Shown here: in pieces, positions 35,501 through 44,581 of the stretch
Layout of the letters: every line of letters begins with the position of its first letter
How positions within the stretch are numbered: the first letter of the stretch is position 1
Assembly (NCBI GenBank): GCA_008012115.1
Contig: SSEB01000015.1
Location: 1 to 64,000 of the forward strand
Length of the DNA stretch: 64,000 nt
Reading direction: 5' to 3'
Source of the DNA: Nevskiaceae bacterium
Lineage (GTDB): Bacteria; Pseudomonadota; Gammaproteobacteria; Nevskiales; Nevskiaceae
The notes under the pieces: generated by a model
The model's input: the letters and a program-made list of their open reading frames with translations, nothing else
Told to the model about the DNA's origin: nothing
Databases searched by the model: none
Made by a program: the position numbers and the translations under genes

Positions 35501-35977
35501 CATCACCGGATAGCCGACCTGGGCAACGATGGCCTTGCAGGCGTCGAGATCCTGCGGCAGGGCGCCGGAGGCCGGCAGCACCGGCACCCGCGCCGCCTCG
35601 GCGGCGCGTCGCGCGGCGACCTTGTCGCCCAGCGTGCGCAGCACCTGCGGCGTCGGACCGATGAAGCGGATGCCCGCGGCGGCGCAGGCTTCGGCAAACT
35701 GGGGATTCTCGGACAGGAAGCCGTAGCCGGGATGGATGGCATCGACCTGCGCCGCCTTGGCGACGCGGATGATGTCGGCGATGTCGAGGTATGCAGCGAT
35801 GGGCTTCTGGCCGCTGCCGACCTTGTAGCTCTCGTCCGCCTTGAAGCGGTGCAGGGCGAAGCGATCCTCGTGCGCGTAGATCGACACGGTACGGATGCCC
35901 ATTTCGGCGGCTGCACGCATCACGCGGATGGAGATCTCGCCGCGGTTGGCGACCAGGATTTTGCCGATCTTCGACAT
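32534..35977 (-). CDS. pyc: Pyruvate carboxylase
   Basis: A 1147-residue single-chain biotin enzyme. I chose the ATG at 35977 (MSKIGKILVANRGEISIR). Domains in order: biotin carboxylase (about 1-450, with KASWGGGGRGMRVIE as ATP grasp loop and EVNPRIQVEHTVTEE), carboxyltransferase TIM barrel (about 530-800, starting DTTMRDAHQSLFATRMR), and a C-terminal biotin domain with the biotinylated lysine in EAMKMET. It converts pyruvate, bicarbonate and ATP to oxaloacetate. Lying downstream of prpB-prpC-acnD-prpF on the same strand, it would regenerate the oxaloacetate used by PrpC from the pyruvate released by PrpB. A long hairpin separates it from prpF. Confidence 0.95.
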   Translation of the reverse strand: MSKIGKILVANRGEISIRVMRAAAEMGIRTVSIYAHEDRFALHRFKADESYKVGSGQKPIAAYLDIADIIRVAKAAQVDAIHPGYGFLSENPQFAEACAAAGIRFIGPTPQVLRTLGDKVAARRAAEAARVPVLPASGALPQDLDACKAIVAQVGYPVMMKASWGGGGRGMRVIESEAELGPQMESARREAKSAFGNDEVYVEKLVRRARHVEVQVLGDTHGHLMHLFERDCSVQRRNQKVVERAPAPYLDDARRAELCEAALRLCRQVGYSHAGTVEFLMDADTGSFYFIEVNPRIQVEHTVTEEVTGVDIVKAQIRVTEGLALGEGGLPTQSLVRLDGHALQCRVTTEDPENGFTPDHGRLTAYRSPAGFGIRLDGGTAYGGAIVTPYYDSMLVKVTAWAATADEAAQRMDRALREFRIRGVSTNLQFLENVIGHPEFRAGTCTTRFIDSTPELFRFTPRRDRATKLLQFIGNVIVNGNPEMKGRKRPEGAFSTPPLPRIDLAQPPPRGLRDELKARGSAGFARWLKAQPRVLLTDTTMRDAHQSLFATRMRTADLAAIAPYYARLAPQLLSLECWGGATFDVALRFLKEDPWERLAVLRAAIPNIPFQMLLRSANAVGYTNYADNVVRYFVQQAAKEGIDIFRVFDSLNSVDNMRVTMDAVLESGAVCEAAICYTGDLFDPARQKYDLRYYVSMAKALEKAGAQVLGIKDMAGICRPRAARELVRALKQETDLPIHFHTHDTSGISAASVLAAVDAGCDAVDGALDAMSGLTSQPNLGAIAASLVGGERDPQVNLDALQQLSDYWEGVRRYYAPFEADIRSGTADVYRHEMPGGQYTNLREQARALGLEHRWPEVSKAYADVNRLFGDIVKVTPTSKVVGDMALFMVGNDLTPAQVLDPDTPIDFPESVVSLMRGELGFPPEGFPEALQRKVLKGKPPLSGRPGASLPPVDLERTRADAEQALGEKLSDTDLASHLMYPKVFRDFVEHRKTYGDVSTLPTPAFFYGLREREEIGVDLEPGKTLVIRLQGSAEVEEEGSAKLFYELNGQPRMVRVDLAGATATAGRAKADEGNPAHVGAPMPGMVVRVAAQKGSRVAKGEPLVAIEAMKMETIVAAPREGVVKDILVHAGSSVAARDLLLVLDAG

Positions 35978-36018
35978 GGTGTCCCCAGCAAGGCTGCGAT
36001 GGACGGCGGATCCGGAGG

Positions 36019-36065
36019 GGATCAACCTCGACAGCGTCCGGCGCGGGCGCTGTCGGGGTTGATCC
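36019..36065 (-). other. 18-bp stem hairpin between prpF and pyc
   Basis: GGATCAACCTCGACAGCG pairs with the complementary arm after an 11-base loop, 18 bp with a single G-T pair (36019-36036 with 36048-36065). It lies in the 5' region of pyc downstream of prpF and lacks a T run on the minus strand. It may reduce pyc transcription or act as an mRNA processing or stability barrier. Confidence 0.75.
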
Positions 36066-36101
36066 GCCCACGGCCTGGTGGCCGCAGGCGGATCGCGACA
36101 G

Positions 36102-37289
36102 CTAGAACGCGTCGCCTGGCACCCGCACCCAGCCTTCCATCAGGATGCGCGCGGAGCGCGACATGATGGCTTTCTTCACCACCCACTGACCGTTCTCCTG
36201 CGCAGCCGCCGCGCCGACGCGCAGCGTGCCGGAGGGATGGCCGAAGCGCACCGCTTCGCGCGCACCACCGCCGGCGGCGAGATTGACCAGGGTGCCGGGA
36301 ATCGCCGCGGCCGTGCCGATAGCGACCGCCGCGGTGCCCATCATCGCGTGATGCAGCTTGCCCATCGACAGCGCGCGCACCAGCAGGTCGACGTCGTCGG
36401 CTTTCACTTCCTTGCCGCTGGAGGCTTTGTAGGTTTTTGGTTTCGACACGAAGGCGATCTTCGGCGTGTGCTGTCGCGTCGCGGCTTCTTCCGGTGTCTT
36501 GATCAGGCCCATGCGCAAGGCGCCGGCCACGCGCATCTGCTCGAATTTCTTGAGCGCCGCGGGGTCGCTGTTGATCTGTTCGCGCAGTTCGGTGCCGGTG
36601 TAGCCGATGTCTTCGGCGTTGACGAAGATCGTCGGGATGCCGGCGGTGATCATCGTCGCCTTGAACGTGCCGAGGCCGGGTACTTCCAAGTCGTCTACGA
36701 GGTTGCCGGTCGGGAACATCGAACCGCCCTCGTCGCCGTCGTCCGAGGGATCGAGAAACTCCAGCACGATCTCGGCAGCGGGGAAGGTGACGCCGTCGAG
36801 TTCGAAATCGCCGGTCTCCTGCACCTGGCCATTGGTGACCGGCACATGGGCGATGATGGTTTTCCTGATGTTGGCCTGCCAGATGCGCACCACGCAGATG
36901 CCGTTCTGCGGCACGCGCGTTGGGTCCACCAGCCCCGCCTGGATGGCGAACGCGCCGGCGGCGGTGGAGAGGTTGCCGCAGTTGCCGCTCCAGTCCACGA
37001 AGGCTTTATCGATCGAAATCTGGCCGTAGAGGTAATCGACATCGTGGCCCGGCTGCGTGCTTTTCGACAGGATCACGCACTTGCTGGTGCTCGACGTCGC
37101 GCCGCCCATGCCGTCGATGTGCGCGGCGTAAGGGTCGGGCGAACCGATCACGCGCAACAGCAGCCTGTCGCGCGCGGCGCCGGGTTGCTGGCAACGCTCC
37201 GGCAGGTCGCCGAGCTTGAAGAACACGCCCTTCGACGTGCCGCCGCGCATATACGTGGCGGGAATCCTGATCTGGGGGAGGTGCGACAT
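36102..37289 (-). CDS. prpF: 2-methylaconitate cis-trans isomerase PrpF
   Basis: A 395-residue protein of the PrpF/DUF453 family, with the start MSHLPQIRIPATYMRGGTSK, the conserved MRGGTSKGVFF segment and SGNCGNLSTAAGAFAI, a glycine and cysteine active-site block of the diaminopimelate-epimerase fold. It works with AcnD in the AcnD/PrpF variant of the methylcitrate cycle, where it isomerises the methylaconitate made by AcnD. Ribosome site AGAGG. It lies between the SRPBCC gene and pyruvate carboxylase in the minus-strand operon. Confidence 0.95.
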   Translation of the reverse strand: MSHLPQIRIPATYMRGGTSKGVFFKLGDLPERCQQPGAARDRLLLRVIGSPDPYAAHIDGMGGATSSTSKCVILSKSTQPGHDVDYLYGQISIDKAFVDWSGNCGNLSTAAGAFAIQAGLVDPTRVPQNGICVVRIWQANIRKTIIAHVPVTNGQVQETGDFELDGVTFPAAEIVLEFLDPSDDGDEGGSMFPTGNLVDDLEVPGLGTFKATMITAGIPTIFVNAEDIGYTGTELREQINSDPAALKKFEQMRVAGALRMGLIKTPEEAATRQHTPKIAFVSKPKTYKASSGKEVKADDVDLLVRALSMGKLHHAMMGTAAVAIGTAAAIPGTLVNLAAGGGAREAVRFGHPSGTLRVGAAAAQENGQWVVKKAIMSRSARILMEGWVRVPGDAF

Positions 37290-37309
37290 CGGGGCCTCTG
37301 GTTGAAGGT

Positions 37310-37759
37310 TTACGCGCCGTCCGGAATATCCGGCTCGACGAGCTGGGCAAGCAGCAGGAGGGATTCCTGCCAGCCGAGGTAGCAGAACTCGGTCGGGATC
37401 GCGTCGGGAATGCCTTCCTGCGTGATATTGAGTTCCGTGCCGCAGACCACGGCGCGCAGGCTGACGGTCACCTGCATTTCGCCGGGCAGGTTCGGGTCGT
37501 CGAAGCGATCCGTGTGGCGGATCAGTTCGTTAGGCTTCAGATCGATATAGCGCACGCTGAAGGAATGACCCGAGCCGGTCCCGAGATTGGTGAACGACAT
37601 GCGATAACCGCCGCCGATGCGGGCATCCATTTCATGAATGGTGCCGGTGAACCCGTGTGGCGGCAGCCACTTACAGAGCGCCGCGGCATCGATGAAGGCG
37701 CGATAGACACGCGCTGGCGGGGCTTTGAACATACGGTGCAGCTTGACGGTGCCTGGCAT
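37310..37759 (-). CDS. SRPBCC (AHSA1/START-like) domain protein
   Basis: A 149-residue protein with the AHSA1-type start (VKLHRMFKAPPARVYRAFIDAAALCKWLPP), a central HEMDARIGGGYRMSF strand pair and a C-terminal helix with YLGWQESLLLLAQLVEPD. SRPBCC domains form a deep hydrophobic pocket for small ligands. It interrupts the usual acnD-prpF order and has its own good ribosome site (AGGAGAG). Its role in propionate metabolism is unknown; it may be a stress or ligand-binding passenger. Confidence 0.88.
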   Translation of the reverse strand: MPGTVKLHRMFKAPPARVYRAFIDAAALCKWLPPHGFTGTIHEMDARIGGGYRMSFTNLGTGSGHSFSVRYIDLKPNELIRHTDRFDDPNLPGEMQVTVSLRAVVCGTELNITQEGIPDAIPTEFCYLGWQESLLLLAQLVEPDIPDGA

Positions 37760-37787
37760 GGGAATCTCTCCTGTGGTCGTTGAAACA

Positions 37788-37829
37788 GGGCAACGCCAAG
37801 CGTTGCCCTTATCCGCTCGTCAAACGAGC
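37788..37829 (-). terminator. Tandem hairpins downstream of acnD
   Basis: Two short perfect hairpins: GCTCGT/ACGAGC (37815-37829) and GGGCAACGC/GCGTTGCCC (37788-37808), in the 105-bp gap between acnD and the SRPBCC gene. On the minus strand the second is followed by TGTTTC, a weak T-rich stretch. This may attenuate transcription into the SRPBCC-prpF-pyc part. Confidence 0.45.
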
Positions 37830-37864
37830 CTCCAGGAAATCGACAGCCTGGATGGCCCTTTTGT

Positions 37865-40462
37865 TCACGCGGCCTTGTTCGACGCTAGGAAGTCCTGCGC
37901 AAAACGCTGCAGCACGCCGCCGGCCTGGTAGATCGACACTTCCTCGTCGGAGTCGAGGCGGCAGGTGACGGGAACGTCGACGCGTTCACCGTTCCTGCGA
38001 TGGATCACCAGGGTCAGCGTGGCGCGCGGCGCCAGCTTGCCGGCCACATCGAAGGTTTCGGTGCCGTCGATGCCCAGGGTCAGGCGCGTGGTGCCCGGCT
38101 TGAACTCCAGCGGCAGCACGCCCATGCCGATCAGATTGGTGCGGTGGATGCGCTCGAAGCCTTCGGCGACGATGGCTTCCACGCCGGCAAGGCGCACGCC
38201 TTTCGCCGCCCAGTCGCGCGAGGAACCTTGGCCGTAGTCGGCACCGGCAATGATGATCAGCGGCTGCTTGCGATCCATGTAGGTCTCGATCGCTTCCCAC
38301 ATGCGCATGACCTTGCCGTCCGGCTCGACGCGGGCCAGCGAGCCCTTCTTGACCTTGCCGTCCACCACCGCCATCTCGTTGACCAGCTGCGGGTTGGCGA
38401 AGGTGGCGCGCTGCGCGGTGAGGTGGTCGCCGCGGTGCGTGGCGTAGCTGTTGAAGTCCTCTTCCGGCAGGCCCATCTTGTGCAGGTACTCGCCGGCGGC
38501 GCTGTCCATCAGGATCGCGTTGGACGGCGACAGGTGATCGGTGGTGATGTTGTCCGGCAGCACGGCCAGCGGGCGCAGCCCTTTGAGCGTGCGTTCGCCG
38601 GCCAGGGCGCCTTCCCAGTACGGCGGGCGACGGATGTAGGTGCTCTGCGGGCGCCAGTCGTAGAGCGGCTTGATGCTCTTGTCCTCGACGATCTTGAAGT
38701 TGAACATCGGCTCGTAGACCTTGCGGAAGTGTTCCGGCTTCACGCTCTGGGCGACGATGGCGTCGATCTCGGCGTCGGTCGGCCAGATATCCTTCAGGCG
38801 CACTTCCTTGCCATCCTTGTCCTTGCCCAGCACGTCCTTCTCGATGTCGAAGCGCACGGTGCCGGCGATGGCGTAGGCCACGACCAGCGGCGGGGAGGCG
38901 AGGAAGGCCTGCTTCGCATACGGATGAATACGGCCGTCGAAATTGCGATTGCCCGACAGCACGGCGGTCGCGTACAGGTCGCGGTCGATGATCTCCTGCT
39001 GGATCTTCGGATCGAGCGCGCCGGACATGCCGTTGCAGGTGGTGCAGGCGAAGGCGACGATGCCGAAGCCGAGCTGCTCCAGTTCCGGCAGCAGCTTGGC
39101 TTCTTCCAGATAAAGCTGCACGGCCTTGGAACCGGGCGCCAGCGAGGACTTCACCCAGGGTTTGCGGGTGAGGCCACGCGCGTTGGCGTTGCGTGCCAGC
39201 AGACCGGCGGCGATGACGTTGCGCGGATTGCTGGTGTTGGTGCAGGACGTGATCGCGGCGATGATGACCGCGCCATCCGGCATCTTGCCGTCGGCGGGCA
39301 GCTCCCAAGGGGCCGCGATGCCGCGTTCGGCCAGTGCCGAGGTCGGCAGACGCTTGTGCGGGTTCGACGGGCCGGCCATGTTGCGCACGACGGTGGAGAG
39401 ATCGAAGCGCAGCGTGCGCCCGTACTCGGCGGTCTGCAGCGCATCGGCCCACAGGCCGGTGTGCTTGGCGTAGGTTTCGACCAGCTTCACCTGCGCGTCG
39501 TCGCGGCCGGTGAGCTTGAGGTAGTCGATGGTGTTCTGGTCGATGAAGAACATCGCCGCCGTCGCGCCGTACTCCGGCGCCATGTTGGAGATGGTGGCGC
39601 GGTCGCCCAGCGTCAGCGCCGCAGCGCCTTCGCCGCGGAATTCCAGATACGCGCCGACGACTTTTTCCTTGCGCAGGAACTCGGTCAGCGCCAGCACCAC
39701 GTCGGTGGCGGTGATGCCGGGCTGCGGTTTGCCGCTGAGCTCGACGCCGACGATGTCGGGCAGGCGCATCCACGAGGCGCGGCCGAGCATCACGTTCTCG
39801 GCCTCGAGGCCGCCGACGCCGACGGCGATTACGCCCAGCGCATCGACGTGCGGCGTGTGGCTGTCGGTGCCGACACAGGTGTCGGGGAAGGCGACGCCGT
39901 TCTGCACGTAGATCACCGGCGACATCCGCTCCAGGTTGATCTGGTGCATGATGCCGTTGCCGGCGGGAATCACGTCGACATTGTTGAACGCTTTCTTGGT
40001 CCAGTCGATGAAGTGGAAGCGGTCTTCGTTGCGACGGTCTTCGATGGCGCGGTTCTTCGCGAACGCGTCCTTGTCGAAGCCCGGCGCTTCCACCGCCAGC
40101 GAGTGATCGACGATCAGCTGCACCGGCACCACTGGGTTGACCTTAGCGGGATCGCCGCCCTGGTCGGCGATGGCGTCGCGCAGGCCGGCGAGGTCCACCA
40201 GGGCGGTCTGGCCGAGGATGTCGTGACACACCACGCGCGCCGGGAACCAGGGGAAATCCAGGTCGCGCTTGCGCTCGATCAACTGCGACAGGTAGGCGTT
40301 GATCTTCTGCGGCTCGCCGCGGCGCACGATGTTCTCGGCGTGGACGCGGGCGGTGTAGGGCAGCTTGTCCCAGGCGCCGGGACGGATCGCGTCGACGGCC
40401 TCGCGCGCGTCGAAATAATCGAGCTTGGTGCCGGGCAGGTTTTTGCGGTGTGCGGTGTTCAT
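37865..40462 (-). CDS. acnD: Fe/S-dependent 2-methylcitrate dehydratase AcnD
   Basis: An 865-residue aconitase-superfamily enzyme. Start MNTAHRKNLPGTKLDYFD. Iron-sulfur cysteines are visible in AAITSCTNTSNPRNV and FACTTCNGMSGALDP; substrate blocks include VGTDSHTPHVDALGV, and the swivelling domain has ADYGQGSSRDWAAKG. The context with prpB, prpC and prpF identifies it as AcnD rather than housekeeping AcnA. It dehydrates 2-methylcitrate to a methylaconitate that PrpF then isomerises. It begins 10 bp after the prpC stop. Long plus-strand open frames overlie this gene and are shadows. Confidence 0.95.
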   Translation of the reverse strand: MNTAHRKNLPGTKLDYFDAREAVDAIRPGAWDKLPYTARVHAENIVRRGEPQKINAYLSQLIERKRDLDFPWFPARVVCHDILGQTALVDLAGLRDAIADQGGDPAKVNPVVPVQLIVDHSLAVEAPGFDKDAFAKNRAIEDRRNEDRFHFIDWTKKAFNNVDVIPAGNGIMHQINLERMSPVIYVQNGVAFPDTCVGTDSHTPHVDALGVIAVGVGGLEAENVMLGRASWMRLPDIVGVELSGKPQPGITATDVVLALTEFLRKEKVVGAYLEFRGEGAAALTLGDRATISNMAPEYGATAAMFFIDQNTIDYLKLTGRDDAQVKLVETYAKHTGLWADALQTAEYGRTLRFDLSTVVRNMAGPSNPHKRLPTSALAERGIAAPWELPADGKMPDGAVIIAAITSCTNTSNPRNVIAAGLLARNANARGLTRKPWVKSSLAPGSKAVQLYLEEAKLLPELEQLGFGIVAFACTTCNGMSGALDPKIQQEIIDRDLYATAVLSGNRNFDGRIHPYAKQAFLASPPLVVAYAIAGTVRFDIEKDVLGKDKDGKEVRLKDIWPTDAEIDAIVAQSVKPEHFRKVYEPMFNFKIVEDKSIKPLYDWRPQSTYIRRPPYWEGALAGERTLKGLRPLAVLPDNITTDHLSPSNAILMDSAAGEYLHKMGLPEEDFNSYATHRGDHLTAQRATFANPQLVNEMAVVDGKVKKGSLARVEPDGKVMRMWEAIETYMDRKQPLIIIAGADYGQGSSRDWAAKGVRLAGVEAIVAEGFERIHRTNLIGMGVLPLEFKPGTTRLTLGIDGTETFDVAGKLAPRATLTLVIHRRNGERVDVPVTCRLDSDEEVSIYQAGGVLQRFAQDFLASNKAA

Positions 40463-40472
40463 ACGTGTTTCT

Positions 40473-41630
40473 TTACTTGCGGTCCTTGAGCGGGACGAAC
40501 TTCAGGTCTTCCGGCCCGGTGTAGTTGGCTGACGGGCGGATGATCTTGCCGTCGATGCGCTGCTCGATGATGTGTGCGCTCCAGCCGGAGGTGCGGGCGA
40601 TCACGAACAGCGGGGTGAACATGTCGGTGGGCACACCCATCATGTGATAGCTGACCGCGCTGAACCAGTCGAGGTTGGGGAACATCTTCTTGATGTCCCA
40701 CATCACCGTCTCCAGGCGTTCGGCGATGTCAAACATCTTCGTGTTGCCCTGCTCCTTGGAGAGCTGGCGCGCCACTTCCTTGATGACCTTGTTGCGCGGA
40801 TCGCTGATGGTATAAACCGGGTGACCGAAACCGATGACGACTTCCTTCTTTTCGACGCGGGCGCGGATATCGGCCTCCGCCTCGTCGGGATTGTCGTAGC
40901 GCTTCTGGATCTCGAAGGCGACTTCGTTGGCGCCGCCGTGCTTGGGACCACGCAGGGCGCCGATGCCGCCGCAGATGGCCGAGTACATGTCGGAGCCGGT
41001 GCCGGCGACCACACGCGAGGTGAAGGTTGAGGCGTTGAATTCGTGTTCGGCGTACAGCACCAGCGAGGTGTGCATGGCCTTGACCCAGCTTGCCGGCGCC
41101 GGCTTGCCGTGCAGCAGGTGCAGGAAGTGGCCGCCGATGGAGTCGTCGTCGGTCTCGACCTCGATGCGCTTGCCGTTGTAAGCGAAGTGGTACCAGTAGA
41201 GCAGCATGGAGCCGAGCGAGGCCATCAGCTTGTCGGCGATGTCGCGTGCGCCCGGGTGGTTGTGGTCGTCCTTCTCCGGCTTGACGCAGCCCAGCACCGA
41301 GACGCCGGTACGCATCACGTCCATCGGGTGCGAGGACGGCGGCAACTGTTCCAGCGCGGCCTTCACGGCGGCCGGCAGGCCGCGCAGCGACTTCAGCTTG
41401 GCCTTGTATGCGGCCAGTTCGGCGATGGTCGGCAGCTTGCCGTGCACCAGCAGGTGCGCGATCTCCTCGAACTCGCACTGTGCGGCAACGTCGAGAATGT
41501 CGTAGCCGCGGTAGTGCAAGTCATTGCCGGAACGGCCGACGGTGCACAGCGCAGTGTTGCCGGCGGCAGTGCCGCTCAGCGCAACGGACTTCTTCGGCTT
41601 GAAACCGGGCGTGGGGGTCGCTTCGCTCAT
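40473..41630 (-). CDS. prpC: 2-methylcitrate synthase
   Basis: A 385-residue citrate-synthase family enzyme. I chose the ATG at 41630 (GGAGA upstream); a longer frame to 41687 only adds [11 protein letters not shown], a peptide encoded by a dispersed repeat. Active-site regions: [15 protein letters not shown] and [14 protein letters not shown], plus [21 protein letters not shown]. It condenses propionyl-CoA with oxaloacetate. Between prpB and acnD, so 2-methylcitrate rather than citrate synthase is the likely activity. Confidence 0.95.
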   Translation of the reverse strand: MSEATPTPGFKPKKSVALSGTAAGNTALCTVGRSGNDLHYRGYDILDVAAQCEFEEIAHLLVHGKLPTIAELAAYKAKLKSLRGLPAAVKAALEQLPPSSHPMDVMRTGVSVLGCVKPEKDDHNHPGARDIADKLMASLGSMLLYWYHFAYNGKRIEVETDDDSIGGHFLHLLHGKPAPASWVKAMHTSLVLYAEHEFNASTFTSRVVAGTGSDMYSAICGGIGALRGPKHGGANEVAFEIQKRYDNPDEAEADIRARVEKKEVVIGFGHPVYTISDPRNKVIKEVARQLSKEQGNTKMFDIAERLETVMWDIKKMFPNLDWFSAVSYHMMGVPTDMFTPLFVIARTSGWSAHIIEQRIDGKIIRPSANYTGPEDLKFVPLKDRK

Positions 41631-41649
41631 CTTTTTCTCCGTTTTGTCT

Positions 41650-41721
41650 GTCATTCCCGCGCAGGCGGGAATCCAGTGTTGCTTCAAAGTCTAGAACTGG
41701 GTCCCCGCCTCTGCGGGGATG
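41650..41721. repeat. Dispersed GTCATTCCCGC-type palindromic repeat
   Basis: Two hairpins, ATTCCCGC/GCGGGAAT (41653-41672) and TCCCCGC/GCGGGGA (41702-41719), separated by a TCTAGAACTGG-containing spacer. This family of intergenic repeats, known from its WIPACAGMT-like translation, is widespread in proteobacteria. It occupies the prpB-prpC gap. Confidence 0.75.
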
Positions 41722-41724
41722 GAC

Positions 41725-42627
41725 TCACTTTTTGCCTTTCGCAAAAAGCGAATCCAGCTTGCTTTCGAAGGCGTGATAGCCGATGCGGTCGTAGAGCTCG
41801 ACGCGCGTCTGCATCAAGTCGATCACGTCCTTCTGGTGGCCGTTGTTGCGGATCGAGGTGTAGACCGCTTCGGCGGCCTTGTTGGCGGCGCGGAACGCCG
41901 ACAGCGGGTAGAGTTGGATGCCGACGCCGACCGACGCGAGTTCATCACGCGTGAACAGCGGCGTGGCGCCGAACTCGGTGATGTTGGCCAGCACCGGCAC
42001 CTTCACCGCGTCGACGAACTTCTTGTACGTCGGCAGATCGTAGGCGGCTTCGGCGAAGATGCCGTCGGCGCCGGCCTCGACGCAGGCAACGGCGCGTTCG
42101 ATGGCCTTGTCCACGCCTTCGGCCTGGATGGCGTCGGTGCGGGCGATCAGGAAGAAGTCGGGATCGGTCTTGGCGTCGGCGGCGGCTTTCACGCGATCCA
42201 CCATCTCACCCTGCGTGACGATCTCCTTGCCCGGGCGATGGCCGCAACGCTTGGCGCCGACCTGGTCCTCGATGTGGCAGGCGGCGGCGCCGGCCTTGAT
42301 CAGCGACTTGATCGTGCGCTCGATGTTGAAGGCGCTGGGGCCGAAGCCAGTATCGATGTCCACCAGCAGGGGCAGATCGCAGACGTCGGTGATGCGGCGC
42401 GTGTCGGTGAGTACGTCGTCCATGGTGTTGATGCCGAGGTCCGGCAGGCCCAGCGAGCCGGCGGCGACGCCACCGCCCGAGAGATAAATGGCTTTGAAGC
42501 CCGCACGCTTGGCGAGCAGCGCATGGTTGGCGTTGATGGCGCCGATGACCTGCAGGGGTTTTTCGGCGGCGAGGGCGGCGCGGAAACGGGCGCCGGCGGA
42601 GCGTGAAAGAGCGGAATTGGCAGTCAT
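41725..42627 (-). CDS. prpB: 2-methylisocitrate lyase
   Basis: A 300-residue member of the isocitrate lyase/PEP mutase family. ATG at 42627 gives [20 protein letters not shown]; the longer upstream frame is rejected because a sigma-54-like promoter lies inside it. Active-site KRCGHRPGK is present, along with [18 protein letters not shown] and DIDTGFG. It splits 2-methylisocitrate into pyruvate and succinate. First gene of the minus-strand prp operon, divergent from prpR. Confidence 0.95.
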   Translation of the reverse strand: MTANSALSRSAGARFRAALAAEKPLQVIGAINANHALLAKRAGFKAIYLSGGGVAAGSLGLPDLGINTMDDVLTDTRRITDVCDLPLLVDIDTGFGPSAFNIERTIKSLIKAGAAACHIEDQVGAKRCGHRPGKEIVTQGEMVDRVKAAADAKTDPDFFLIARTDAIQAEGVDKAIERAVACVEAGADGIFAEAAYDLPTYKKFVDAVKVPVLANITEFGATPLFTRDELASVGVGIQLYPLSAFRAANKAAEAVYTSIRNNGHQKDVIDLMQTRVELYDRIGYHAFESKLDSLFAKGKK

Positions 42628-42663
42628 GGCGGGTCTCTGGCGGTAACGTCTGCGACTGGGAAA

Positions 42664-42678
42664 CCAAGTTGCGTGCCA
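42664..42678 (-). promoter_or_regulatory. Candidate sigma-54 promoter of prpB
   Basis: On the minus strand TGGCACGCAACTTGG matches the -24/-12 consensus TGGCACGN4TTGC except for the last base (G for C). It is 37 bp upstream of the prpB ATG, and the adjacent regulator is a sigma-54 activator. Confidence 0.55.
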
Positions 42679-42813
42679 AGCACAACGCGGGCGCTGACAT
42701 TGCGCGATGCGAGGGGCCGCGTCAACCGCGGAACCGCAGGAAAGACCGTGGCTTGGCGCGTGCCCGGCAGTCGCCGGCGGGCATTGCGGCCGTGCTCGCA
42801 ATGATGCCTGATC

Positions 42814-42848
42814 TGTTTCATAATGTTTCACAAATGAAACGTGAAACA
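42814..42848. promoter_or_regulatory. PrpR operator cluster, nested TGTTTCA inverted repeats
   Basis: Four half-sites in 35 bp: TGTTTCA (42814), TGTTTCA (42824), TGAAACG (42835) and TGAAACA (42842), forming two nested palindromes. They lie 136-170 bp upstream of the sigma-54-like promoter of prpB and 12 bp before the prpR start, so they fit both an enhancer for prpB and an autorepression site for prpR. Confidence 0.75.
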
Positions 42849-42859
42849 ATCTCTGCAAC

Positions 42860-44473
<1,614 letters not shown>

Positions 44474-44581
44474 ACCCGCTGGCTTGGCGGCACAGTCGGC
44501 CTGTGTGCAGCGGCGGATGGAGGGTCGACAGCCACGGTGGCGCTTGCGTATCGTGCGCGGCTGTTGCGCCGTGAACGCCCC

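Noticed and set aside
32429-36166. Long plus-strand open frames opposite pyruvate carboxylase
   Set aside because: No motif or ribosome site; the minus strand encodes all Pyc domains.
38000-40489. 829-codon plus-strand open frame opposite acnD
   Set aside because: Arg/Gly/His-rich translation without any family motif; it is the antisense shadow of the AcnD gene, caused by high GC.
41631-41687. Nineteen-residue N-terminal extension of PrpC
   Set aside because: The added peptide is encoded by the dispersed repeat and the ATG at 41630 has a ribosome site.
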